Source: Candidatus Woesearchaeota archaeon
Lineage (GTDB): Archaea; Nanobdellota; Nanobdellia; SCGC-AAA011-G17; VGLX01
DNA: 6,886 nucleotides
NCBI GenBank assembly: GCA_016866645.1
Contig: VGLX01000065.1
Coordinates: 1 to 6,886 of the forward strand
Direction: 5' to 3'
Position numbers and translations under genes: made by a program. The notes below the pieces were generated by a model that was not told the origin of the DNA, made no database searches, and worked only from the letters and a program-made list of their open reading frames with translations. Positions 1 to 5,899 of this stretch are shown here, in pieces (positions within the stretch are counted from its first letter, which is position 1; each line of letters begins with the position of its first letter).

Positions 1-2
1 GA

Positions 3-110
3 CTAAGAAAAGAAAAAGGAGCAAAAATACTAGAAACCATAATGACCATGATAACCACATGGCAACAAAACAAACTAGACACGTTCACCCAACTCAGAAA
101 CCACATATAA
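3..110 (+). CDS. C-terminal fragment of a possible transposase (incomplete at left edge)
   Basis: Frame 3 is open from the left edge to a TAA at 108-110 and gives 35 residues that begin LRKEKGAKILETIMTMITTW and end in TFTQLRNHI. The other two forward frames give stop-rich or low-complexity peptides. A basic Gly-Ala segment, then an amphipathic helix with Thr-Trp, then a short polar tail, resembles the C-terminal ends of IS66-like DDE transposases as I remember them. The catalytic part lies outside the window, so the family assignment is tentative. No terminal inverted repeat can be recognised. The stop codon overlaps the TATA box assigned to pelA, so the two genes abut. Confidence 0.4.
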   Translation, partial: LRKEKGAKILETIMTMITTWQQNKLDTFTQLRNHI

Positions 111-114
111 AAAA
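106..114 (+). promoter_or_regulatory. TATA box for pelA
   Basis: The A/T-only string TATAAAAAA is centred about 35 nt before the pelA ATG at 145. With the usual archaeal spacing of about 25-27 nt from TATA to start site, transcription would begin near 136 and leave a leader of roughly 9 nt without a Shine-Dalgarno site. A second match, TTTATAAG at 129-136, lies too close to the ATG to drive it. Confidence 0.5.
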
Positions 115-144
115 GCTAACCTAATACCTTTATAAGTTCAAAAA

Positions 145-1215
145 ATGAAAATTATAAGCTCAGATCTGGCTAAAGGCTTTTGTAAGGTAAAAATTGATAA
201 TTTGGATGACTTATGGGTATTAAGCCAGGTCATTGACCCTAAAGACTTGGTGCGTGCTAGGACTTTTAGGAAGATAAAGCTTGGCAGCGGAGACGAGAGG
301 AAAAGCGAAGTCATCAAGAAGCCTGTAAGCCTGACCATAGAAGTCGAAAAAGTCGATTTCGACAAGAGCTCTTTAAGGATTTCCGGAGTCATAAGGGAAG
401 GGCCTGATGATATCCCTCACGGCGCCCACCACACTATAGAAATAGAAGAGAGTTCTATACTCAGCATAGAGAAGGAGCGCTGGCTAAGCTTCCAGATAGA
501 CAAGCTTAAAGATGCGGCTTCTGACAAGGGCAGCAAGGTTCTGATATGCGTGATGGACCGTGACGAGGCCTGCTTTGCGCTTATGAAGAATTACGGATAC
601 GAGTATTTGAGCGAGATAACAGGCAAGGTCGAGAAGAAAGGGGTAGAGGACAAGAGCCTGAAGGATAAGGAGTTCTACAACGAAGTCATAGCCATGCTTG
701 AAGAGTACGAGAAAAGGTACAGCATCCAGTTCTTAATATTGGCGAGCCCTGCGTTCTGGAAAGATGACTTGATGAAAGTCTTAGAGCATAAGAACAAAGC
801 CTTGGCTTCTAAGGTTACTCTAGCCACATGTAATGCTTTTGGGAAGAACGCGATTAACGAGGTTTTGAAAAGGCCTGAAGTCAAGACGGTCTTGAAACAG
901 GACAGGGTGTTTAAAGAGACTGCCTTAGTGGAAGAGCTGTTCACTGAAATCTCAAAGAATAATCTGGCTGTTTATGGGTTAGAGCAGTGCAAGAGCGCTG
1001 CTGAGTCCGGAGCTGTAAAGGTATTGCTGGTCACAGACAAGCTGATACAAGAGATGAGGGAAAAGAATGAGTATTCAAAGCTTGACCAAGTTATGAAACT
1101 AGTCGATAATGCTAAAGGCGAAATATCAATAATATCCGATGAGCATGATGCTGGAAAAAGGCTCCATGGCCTCGGAGGGATCGGGGCGATTCTCAGGTAT
1201 AAGATTTCTTGGTAA
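145..1215 (+). CDS. pelA: Pelota / Dom34 ribosome-rescue factor (aPelota)
   Basis: This 356-residue protein has the length and three-domain plan of archaeal Pelota. Residues 1 to about 130 form the Sm-like N-terminal domain, opening MKIISSDLAKGFCKVK with the conserved NLDDLW at 19-24. Residues about 131-255 form the eRF1_2-like middle domain, with ASPAFWKDDL at 200-209 where relatives have a G-P-G-F-type motif. Residues about 258-356 form the eRF1_3 domain, with YGLEQCKSAAESGAVKVLL and the terminal GLGGIGAILRY. The GGQ motif of true release factors is absent, which separates it from aRF1. Pelota binds the empty A site of stalled ribosomes with the GTPase aEF1A and works with ABCE1 to split them (no-go and non-stop rescue). 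It appears monocistronic and converges on the next gene. The start fits the family N-terminus; the next Met is at residue 137. Confidence 0.95.
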   Translation: MKIISSDLAKGFCKVKIDNLDDLWVLSQVIDPKDLVRARTFRKIKLGSGDERKSEVIKKPVSLTIEVEKVDFDKSSLRISGVIREGPDDIPHGAHHTIEIEESSILSIEKERWLSFQIDKLKDAASDKGSKVLICVMDRDEACFALMKNYGYEYLSEITGKVEKKGVEDKSLKDKEFYNEVIAMLEEYEKRYSIQFLILASPAFWKDDLMKVLEHKNKALASKVTLATCNAFGKNAINEVLKRPEVKTVLKQDRVFKETALVEELFTEISKNNLAVYGLEQCKSAAESGAVKVLLVTDKLIQEMREKNEYSKLDQVMKLVDNAKGEISIISDEHDAGKRLHGLGGIGAILRYKISW

Positions 1216-1238
1216 TCTTTAATTTGCAGTTAGTTGCT

Positions 1239-1245
1239 AAAAAAA
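1239..1245 (-). terminator. Possible T-tract terminator for the minus-strand regulator
   Basis: Seven consecutive A on the + strand read as a T7 run on the minus strand, about 55 nt past the stop of the Lrp-like gene. Archaeal RNA polymerase terminates at T-runs without a hairpin. It lies in the 84-nt gap between convergent genes. No comparable T-run follows pelA on the + strand, where only short T3 stretches are seen. Confidence 0.3.
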
Positions 1246-1299
1246 TATTTAAGAAGAGAACAACAATAGGTTCTATAAAAATCAGCAGCATATAAAACT

Positions 1300-2265
1300 T
1301 TAATCTAAAAAGGGCAATGTATTAATTTCCTCTTCTTCACTTTTTACAAAGAAAATATCCATCTCTATACTATCCCCATTGAATAGTTTCTTCAATTCTT
1401 CTATCGTTTTTCTTAATTCGTTTTCATTTTTGTAAAAAAGTGATATGAAACAGTTAGGTTTATTGACCATGAAGGCTATTGATGTGACATAAGGGGCGTT
1501 TTTAGCGAAGGTCTTCAGCTTGTTCTGATTTTTTAAGGAAAAGTTCTTGATATTTATCAACAACGAGGCGTAGAAGTAGCCTAGCTTGTCCATGTCAAAC
1601 TGTATCCTTGACCCAAGCAGAATCCCCTCCTTCTTGAGTTTTCTTAACCTGTACAAGACAAGTTCAGCGGATATCCCGATTTCTTTGGCGATATCAATTA
1701 TTTTTGCCCTTGCATCTTTTGCCAGTGCTTTCAAAATACTTTTGTCCTTTTCATCTAATTCTACCACCCCCTGCCCGTATTCTGTCAATATATAATCACC
1801 GCCTTTATTGCTCCCTAAGAATTTTATAGGATAAAGCGCTCCGAAGTAAGGGCTTAAGATCAGACAATCCGCTATGTATTCATTGTGGGTTTGAAGCATA
1901 TCAGATAGATACTCATTTCTCTCTTTTTCATCATTAAATAGGAGGTGCATGAACATGTCGTATTTGGCCAGCACTTTCCCTCTAGAGATCCAGTTCCTGT
2001 CTTTCTTGTGCTCCTCGAGAAAAATCTGCATCTGGTTTGGCTTGTTAAACCTTAACAGCAGTATGATGAAGTGCTTGTACCCTAACTTGCTGTAATTCAC
2101 GATAGGGATAAATTTCTTGATTATCCCCGATTCGATGAACTTGCTTATCTTATAGTCTACCTGCTCTCTGCTGAGGTGCACTCCTTTAGCTATGTTTGTT
2201 AAAGAATCTCTGTTGTTATGGTACAAGTATGCCAACAGCTTTGTATCATACTTCTTAAGTTCCAT
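1300..2265 (-). CDS. Tandem Lrp/AsnC-like transcriptional regulator
   Basis: This 321-residue protein holds two Lrp-like units in tandem. Unit 1 has a winged HTH at about residues 5-56 (recognition part LSREQVDYKISKFIESGII) and an effector-like region at about 60-150. Unit 2 has a HTH at about 171-224 (LDEKDKSILKALAKDARAKI, then IGISAELVLYRLRKLKKEGI) and a second RAM-like alpha/beta region at about 228-310. A canonical Lrp/AsnC protein has about 150 residues and one unit, so this is a duplicated form that could act as an internal pseudo-dimer. The C-terminus is acidic (SEEEE). It diverges from the Cys-motif/methyltransferase pair across 148 nt, so it may regulate that pair and itself. The effector is unknown. 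A TATA box about 26 nt before the ATG suggests a leaderless mRNA. The gene is AT-rich compared with pelA. Confidence 0.82.
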   Translation of the reverse strand: MELKKYDTKLLAYLYHNNRDSLTNIAKGVHLSREQVDYKISKFIESGIIKKFIPIVNYSKLGYKHFIILLLRFNKPNQMQIFLEEHKKDRNWISRGKVLAKYDMFMHLLFNDEKERNEYLSDMLQTHNEYIADCLILSPYFGALYPIKFLGSNKGGDYILTEYGQGVVELDEKDKSILKALAKDARAKIIDIAKEIGISAELVLYRLRKLKKEGILLGSRIQFDMDKLGYFYASLLINIKNFSLKNQNKLKTFAKNAPYVTSIAFMVNKPNCFISLFYKNENELRKTIEELKKLFNGDSIEMDIFFVKSEEEEINTLPFLD

Positions 2266-2286
2266 CTTGATTATTATGCTATTATC

Positions 2287-2295
2287 ACTTATAAA
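2287..2295 (-). promoter_or_regulatory. TATA box of the Lrp-like regulator (leaderless)
   Basis: Read on the minus strand the element is TTTATAAGT, centred about 26 nt upstream of the ATG at 2265. Archaeal spacing would place transcription initiation at or within a few bases of the start codon, giving a leaderless message. No GGAGG-like site precedes the ATG, in agreement. Confidence 0.6.
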
Positions 2296-2302
2296 TTTTC
2301 CT

Positions 2303-2338
2303 ATTTATTAAATTTTTTTTATAATTTTTTTAATAAAT
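2303..2338. promoter_or_regulatory. 10-bp perfect inverted repeat, candidate Lrp-type operator
   Basis: ATTTATTAAA (2303-2312) and its exact reverse complement TTTAATAAAT (2329-2338) are separated by 16 bp of T-rich sequence around TATAA. The arm centres are 26 bp apart. The repeat lies between the two divergent TATA boxes (about 2291 and 2363), where an autoregulatory Lrp-family site would be expected. The surroundings are extremely AT-rich, which raises the chance of a fortuitous match. Confidence 0.4.
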
Positions 2339-2358
2339 TAGTAAAATTGTTGAGAATA

Positions 2359-2367
2359 TTATAAATA
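2359..2367 (+). promoter_or_regulatory. TATA box of the Cys-motif/methyltransferase unit
   Basis: TTATAAATA is centred at 2363, so transcription would start near 2389 and give a leader of about 25 nt. That is enough to include the Shine-Dalgarno site at 2404-2409. Confidence 0.55.
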
Positions 2368-2403
2368 GTTGTTTGTTTAGTATTGATATAAGGTTAGTTT
2401 AAC

Positions 2404-2409
2404 GGAGGG
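2404..2409 (+). promoter_or_regulatory. Strong Shine-Dalgarno site (GGAGGG)
   Basis: GGAGGG ends 4 nt before the ATG at 2414 and complements the conserved CCUCC near the 3' end of archaeal 16S rRNA. It fixes the start of the 98-residue gene. Most other genes in this window lack such a site. Confidence 0.7.
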
Positions 2410-2413
2410 AAAA

Positions 2414-2710
2414 ATGAACAAAGCAAAATATCACATCCAAAAAGTGGCAGACAACGGCTGCATAATCGGAAGTTGCCCCGAAATTTATGAGCTTGTAAAA
2501 TCAGACTGCCTATATGGGGCATGCCCTGCAATATTTGAGGATATTAAAAATGATGATATTTACCTAATCGTGGGGAAGCAGATAAAACCAGAAGAGTTTG
2601 AAGGCTTGGCTGAAAAGATAGGGGCTGGCGAAACAGCTGTTGCAGTCCCAAAGAGCTTGATAGACAAGTTGTACGAGAAAAAACCTGATGCTGAACGACC
2701 AAAATCTTAA
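2414..2710 (+). CDS. Small protein with duplicated Cys-x4-Cys-Pro motif, function unknown
   Basis: This is a 98-residue soluble protein. Two related segments stand out: CIIGSCPEIYE (Cys16, Cys21) and CLYGACPAIFE (Cys32, Cys37). Both have the form C-x2-G-x-C-P-x-I-(Y/F)-E. A beta-rich tail follows, with YLIVGKQI and GAGETAVAVPKSLID. Four paired cysteines suggest a metal site or redox disulfides; this is inference. From memory, small bacterial proteins of unknown role share a C-x4-CP-x-(I/V)-Y core followed by a V-x-G segment and a GE-x2-V-x-(V/I)-P tail, usually with one copy of the Cys motif. The strong Shine-Dalgarno site and own promoter indicate a real, probably well-translated gene. Its 3' end overlaps the methyltransferase start by 23 nt, implying one transcript and linked translation. 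Confidence 0.75.
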   Translation: MNKAKYHIQKVADNGCIIGSCPEIYELVKSDCLYGACPAIFEDIKNDDIYLIVGKQIKPEEFEGLAEKIGAGETAVAVPKSLIDKLYEKKPDAERPKS

Positions 2711-3308
2711 AGAAAAATGCGACATGTTTGCTCCCTATTATGACACGAGCGAATACCTAAGCGAGATCCTTGGAATAAGAAAGCTAAGGAAGAATCTAGT
2801 TAGAAGCGCGAATGGAAGAGTTCTTGAGTTAGGGATAGGGACCGGGAAGAACTTGCCATACTATCCTGATTCGTGCGAGATTGTAGGCATCGATTTTAGT
2901 TCAGAAATGCTAAAAATTGCTAGCAAAAGAGCAAATAGGCTAAATAAAAAAATCAGCCTTTACCTTATGAACTGTGAGAACCTGTCTTTTTTGGATAATT
3001 CTTTTGACACTATTGTGGACAGTTTTAATCTTTGCACTTATATTCACCCACTTAGGGTATTAGAAGAGACCAAGAGAATCTGCAAGGATAACGGGAAAAT
3101 ACTTTTTCTGGAACATGGCATCAGCAAATGCGGCTTGCTGGCAAAACTGCAAGACTTAACTTCTGAAAGACATGCAAATACTATGGGCTGCAATTGGAAC
3201 AAGGATATCTACTCAATTATCCTAGAATCTGGATTAAAAATAAAAAGTGTCGAATATTCTTTTTATGGGATTTTGGTTAGTATAAGAGCAAATCCAGACA
3301 AAAATTAG
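2688..3308 (+). CDS. Class I SAM-dependent methyltransferase (UbiE/METTL7-like)
   Basis: This 206-residue protein has a Rossmann-type SAM-binding fold. Motif I is VLELGIGTG (residues 45-53), an acidic residue ends strand 2 in GIDFSSEML (67-75), and later strands are DNSFDTIVDSFNLC (103-116) and GKILFLEHG (136-144). The C-terminal QDL...GCNWNKD...SGLKI arrangement matches the small-molecule or lipid methyltransferase group that contains METTL7 and PmtA-like enzymes (typically QD...GC-x-x-N-R-D). The substrate cannot be read from the sequence; phospholipid, quinone-like or thiol acceptors are possible. The ATG at 2688 lies inside the preceding gene. An in-frame ATG at 2724 (giving MFAPYYD) is an alternative, and neither has a clear Shine-Dalgarno site. 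Co-transcription with the Cys-motif protein is likely. The gene is AT-rich. Confidence 0.85.
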   Translation: MLNDQNLKEKCDMFAPYYDTSEYLSEILGIRKLRKNLVRSANGRVLELGIGTGKNLPYYPDSCEIVGIDFSSEMLKIASKRANRLNKKISLYLMNCENLSFLDNSFDTIVDSFNLCTYIHPLRVLEETKRICKDNGKILFLEHGISKCGLLAKLQDLTSERHANTMGCNWNKDIYSIILESGLKIKSVEYSFYGILVSIRANPDKN

Positions 3309-3511
3309 ACGAATACAAACCTCAGAAGCTTACATTGTTTTGAGATAACACGAGTAGTAGATCTACTGTATTGTCCTGATTTAAAGTCCTCTCGCTGTTA
3401 ATAAAAGCTCAAACCTGTCACAGCTAGTAAAAAAAGAGAGCTTATCAAAGAGGGTATCAGTTTTAAGATAATAATCAAAAACACGATTTTTCTAATAGCC
3501 TTAGGATAGTT

Positions 3512-3817
3512 TTGGTGGCATATTTTAAAGTGCCAGTGTCTGGTGGGAACAAGACCGTTGGTGATGCAGTCTATCCTCTCCAAAACTTTTTTTTCAACAG
3601 GTCAGAAATCCAGCAGAAAGGCAAAGAGTTACTGAAAACAAAGCCATTATCCCAGATATTAAATCTCGCGACGAACGATGTCTTATATGGGGACATAAGA
3701 AGCGTAACACTAAAGCAGAGGAATATTACAATCGAAAAGGTTTCTGGTGAAAAGCTAGGCTACGCGTTCATGGACCCTGAATACGATGAAGAAGTGAAGA
3801 GATTATTCAGGTTTTAA
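3512..3817 (+). CDS. Small conserved-looking protein of unknown function
   Basis: I do not recognise this protein. From TTG 3512 it has 101 residues, or 100 from the adjacent GTG at 3515; a weak AGGA at 3503-3506 precedes both. The frame is open back to 3467 without an ATG. It has no membrane segment. An N-terminal part (VAYFKVPVSGGNKTVGDAVY) is followed by a charged helix (RSEIQQKGKELLKTK) and a beta-rich end with DVLYGDIRSVTLKQRNITIE and GYAFMDPEYDEEVKRLFRF. The end recalls the strands and terminal helix of small PH-like domains, but only in general pattern. The non-ATG start and 203-nt upstream gap leave open that this is the tail of a longer, decayed gene. It converges on the channel gene with 30 nt between stops. 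Confidence 0.55.
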   Translation: MVAYFKVPVSGGNKTVGDAVYPLQNFFFNRSEIQQKGKELLKTKPLSQILNLATNDVLYGDIRSVTLKQRNITIEKVSGEKLGYAFMDPEYDEEVKRLFRF

Positions 3818-3847
3818 AAGAAAAGTTCATAGAAAAATAAGGCCTTG

Positions 3848-4747
3848 CTATATTCCGAAGATGAAGAGCAACAGATAGAGTAGCGGCACTACTACGAATA
3901 TCGAGTATTCTGTCATCGCGTGCATCTTATTGACGAGATGATCTTTCTTCCTGGCCTGCAGCTCCATCATCACTACGTTAAGCGTGAAGCTCAGCAAGAG
4001 TATGAAATATGTCAATCCCATGAACTTGTCAGCGAAAGTCAAGTACCCCACAGGGGGTATCTGGTTGGATATCGAAACGTGGAACATTACCGAAGCGGCT
4101 AGCGCAGAGCCTACCATCCCCATCCTAGTCGATACTTTGTCAGGGTCTAGTAAGAAGCTGCAAAGCGCTACGAGTATGATAAATATTATCGGTAAGAAAG
4201 TCTTTATGAAAGAGTTGAGCTTTATCCTTGATATGTCTATGCTGAACACGTACTGGGAGTATTTCTCTCCGTAAACAGGATAGTCATGCTCTGATGCTTC
4301 TGCTGTCCACCCGTCAAGGTTCCATCCTGGGAAAGTAACTGCCGGGTCGATGCCGCTTTCTTCCATGTCAGGGTTATAAATTAAGTCTTCAGTAGTCTGC
4401 TCTTTATCCTCAATTATTATCTGCATCTTCTGGCTGTCAAAAGGGAACTTTTTCAAGTCTACCGGGCTGTTAAGGTTGGCTTGTATCCTGTAGAACTTCT
4501 CGTTAGGCTTGTCTATCGCTTTGTCTATGCTTGCGGCCCTGCCGTTCATGAACTCGAACTTGTCCGGCGAGCATTCTTCCTCGCATTTCATGGATAAGTA
4601 GAAGTCTGCTGTGAAAGCTCCTGTCCCTACATCAAACTTGCCGAGGTTGAGTATGTAAAGGCCTACGTCTACTTGCTGCGGCTCGGCTGATGTGTAAGGC
4701 AGCAAAGTCAACAGCAATGCCAGCATTATTATCAAGTATTTTTTCAT
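3848..4747 (-). CDS. Pentameric ligand-gated ion channel homologue (Cys-loop receptor superfamily)
   Basis: This 299-residue protein has the full plan of a prokaryotic pLGIC. Residues 1-21 are a signal peptide ending TSA before EPQQ. Residues about 22-176 form the extracellular beta-sandwich ligand-binding domain, with VDVGLYILNLGKFDV and FTADFYL (first strands), DLKKFPFDSQ at 97-106 (the FPFD signature of the Cys-loop region) and FPGWNLDGW at 139-147. Four membrane helices follow: M1 about 181-200 with a central Pro, M2 about 208-227, M3 about 238-259 and M4 about 281-298. M2-M3 carries the superfamily signature LP-x-x-x-YLT...DK as IPPVGYLTFADKF. The cysteines that flank the loop in animal receptors are absent, as in GLIC and ELIC. 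The M3-M4 loop is short, also prokaryote-like. Length matches GLIC/ELIC (about 310-320). It is probably a cell-surface channel gated by an unknown ligand. It follows the reductase gene on the same strand by 54 nt. Confidence 0.88.
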   Translation of the reverse strand: MKKYLIIMLALLLTLLPYTSAEPQQVDVGLYILNLGKFDVGTGAFTADFYLSMKCEEECSPDKFEFMNGRAASIDKAIDKPNEKFYRIQANLNSPVDLKKFPFDSQKMQIIIEDKEQTTEDLIYNPDMEESGIDPAVTFPGWNLDGWTAEASEHDYPVYGEKYSQYVFSIDISRIKLNSFIKTFLPIIFIILVALCSFLLDPDKVSTRMGMVGSALAASVMFHVSISNQIPPVGYLTFADKFMGLTYFILLLSFTLNVVMMELQARKKDHLVNKMHAMTEYSIFVVVPLLYLLLFIFGI

Positions 4748-4771
4748 GGTTTTTTTCGCAGTTTTAATTAG

Positions 4772-4782
4772 TTTATTAATTT
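4772..4782 (-). promoter_or_regulatory. Possible own TATA box of the channel gene
   Basis: On the minus strand AAATTAATAAA is centred about 30 nt before the ATG at 4747, so a start site only a few bases upstream of the ATG is possible. The leader shows no Shine-Dalgarno site. The gap to the reductase stop has no T-run on the minus strand, so read-through from the reductase promoter is equally possible. Confidence 0.4.
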
Positions 4783-4801
4783 TTCGTTATGTCCAAGTTT
4801 T

Positions 4802-5878
4802 TTAGATGAATGCGAATCTTAGAAGCTTCGGGTTTCTAATTAACATTCTTACTAAAAGTTTTAGAGGGAAGTCCCTGTCGTGAGACTCTAAAATTTCCTT
4901 GGCTTTGCTTTGGCGGAGCATACTTATGAGATGGTTGTAATGATGGTCGGAGAACCTGTCAAGTTTTTTCCTTATCAGTAGGCCTATCCTTAAGTCTCTG
5001 CCTATCCTTTTTCTCCAGCGCCTCTCATAGCTTACGTCTTTTCTTATGGCTTTGTTCAGCTCTTCGGCCGCCATCAATCCTTGTACTATTCCGCCGAATG
5101 TTGTCGCTTTGACTTGGGTCGCAGCATCGCCTAATAAGTAAACGTTCCTGTCCTGCGTGTCGATTTTAGGATTAAAAACAGGAATCATCCCTGACTGGTA
5201 ACCTTCTATCTTGCACTTGTCAAATCCTGTTCTTTTCATGAAGCCTTTGAAATGCTCTCTAGGCTTAGAATAAGTAGCTATGCCTACTCTTGCTATCTTG
5301 CTTGATACTGGGACGACCCACCCGAACCATTCATGACTTGTATAGAAATCGACAGTGTCAGTATCGACTTCTGTTCTTATCGTTGTTTGTACGCCTATAG
5401 CGAATCTTCTTCCATGCCACAGTCCTGTTGTTTTGGCTACTTTGGAGAAAGGTCCGTCAGCGCCTACCAAAGCGTTAGTTTTGATATTCTTCCCGTTTTC
5501 AAAATGAAGCTCTAGCTCTTTACCATGTCTTGAGCAGCCCTTATACCTATAGCCTAGCAGTAGTTTTGCTCCTTTGTCTTGTGCTCTTTCTGCAAGGTGC
5601 CTGTCAAATCCTGCCCTGTCAAGAATTATGTTAGGCCTTGTAAGCTTAATGTCTAAGTGTTCGTTGTTAGGAGCAAAAATCCGGGCATTGCTTACAGTGT
5701 TTAGTATAAACTCTTTATTGACATGGACAACATCAGTCAGTGCTTGCGTAGTTATGCCTGCACACTGCACGGGCTCGCCTATCTTGTCATGCTCTTCAAA
5801 CAGTGTTACTTCGTCTTTTTCTGCCAGCAGGGATGCCAAGTAGGATCCTGCAGGTCCTGCTCCGATTATTGATATCAT
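4802..5878 (-). CDS. Geranylgeranyl reductase family FAD-dependent oxidoreductase
   Basis: This 358-residue flavoprotein has the family landmarks in order. The N-terminal dinucleotide fold MISIIGAGPAGSYLA has GxGPAG at 6-11 and the strand-2 acid in FEEH at 27-30. GEPVQCAGI at 34-42 is typical of archaeal geranylgeranyl reductases. LDRAGFDRHLAERA lies at 86-99, LVGADGPFSKVA at 137-148, and the second FAD site GDAATQVKATTFGGIVQG at 250-267. The expected reaction is hydrogenation of geranylgeranyl chains of archaeal ether lipids; related enzymes act on other isoprenoids, so substrate is inferred. The length is somewhat below the 390-450 typical of biochemically studied archaeal enzymes. The C-terminus is basic (KLLRFAFI). 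A TATA element about 28 nt upstream predicts a leaderless message. The channel gene follows on the same strand. Confidence 0.88.
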   Translation of the reverse strand: MISIIGAGPAGSYLASLLAEKDEVTLFEEHDKIGEPVQCAGITTQALTDVVHVNKEFILNTVSNARIFAPNNEHLDIKLTRPNIILDRAGFDRHLAERAQDKGAKLLLGYRYKGCSRHGKELELHFENGKNIKTNALVGADGPFSKVAKTTGLWHGRRFAIGVQTTIRTEVDTDTVDFYTSHEWFGWVVPVSSKIARVGIATYSKPREHFKGFMKRTGFDKCKIEGYQSGMIPVFNPKIDTQDRNVYLLGDAATQVKATTFGGIVQGLMAAEELNKAIRKDVSYERRWRKRIGRDLRIGLLIRKKLDRFSDHHYNHLISMLRQSKAKEILESHDRDFPLKLLVRMLIRNPKLLRFAFI

Positions 5879-5899
5879 CCAGGATATTTTGACTTGAGA

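Noticed and set aside
138..944. Minus-strand open frames antisense to pelA (138-392 and 675-944)
   Set aside because: They lie wholly within a clearly recognisable Pelota gene, have Ser/Leu/Phe-rich compositions typical of antisense readings, and lack promoters or ribosome sites.
1272..1300. TATA-like strings (TATAAAA) in the gap between pelA and the regulator
   Set aside because: They point toward no gene start; both flanking genes end here.
1586..1795. Plus-strand open frame inside the Lrp-like gene
   Set aside because: It is a shadow of the regulator, with low-complexity hydrophobic translation and no start signals.
3356..3367. Perfect 12-bp palindrome AGTAGATCTACT in the gap after the methyltransferase
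   Set aside because: One or two 12-bp palindromes are expected by chance in a window this long. It is not placed at a promoter and has no T-run after it.
3398..3583. Minus-strand frame encoding a short hydrophobic peptide (ending near LFLLAVTGLSFY)
   Set aside because: It needs a TTG start, has no ribosome site, overlaps the better-supported plus-strand gene, and its hydrophobic stretch can arise by chance from A-rich sequence read in antisense.
3920..4274. Plus-strand frames antisense to the channel gene (3920-4102 and 3984-4274)
   Set aside because: The minus-strand frame carries the full pLGIC signature; these are shadows.
5333..5843. Plus-strand frames antisense to the geranylgeranyl reductase gene
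   Set aside because: The Cys/Ser-rich translations have no domain resemblance and the minus strand encodes all the FAD-binding motifs.
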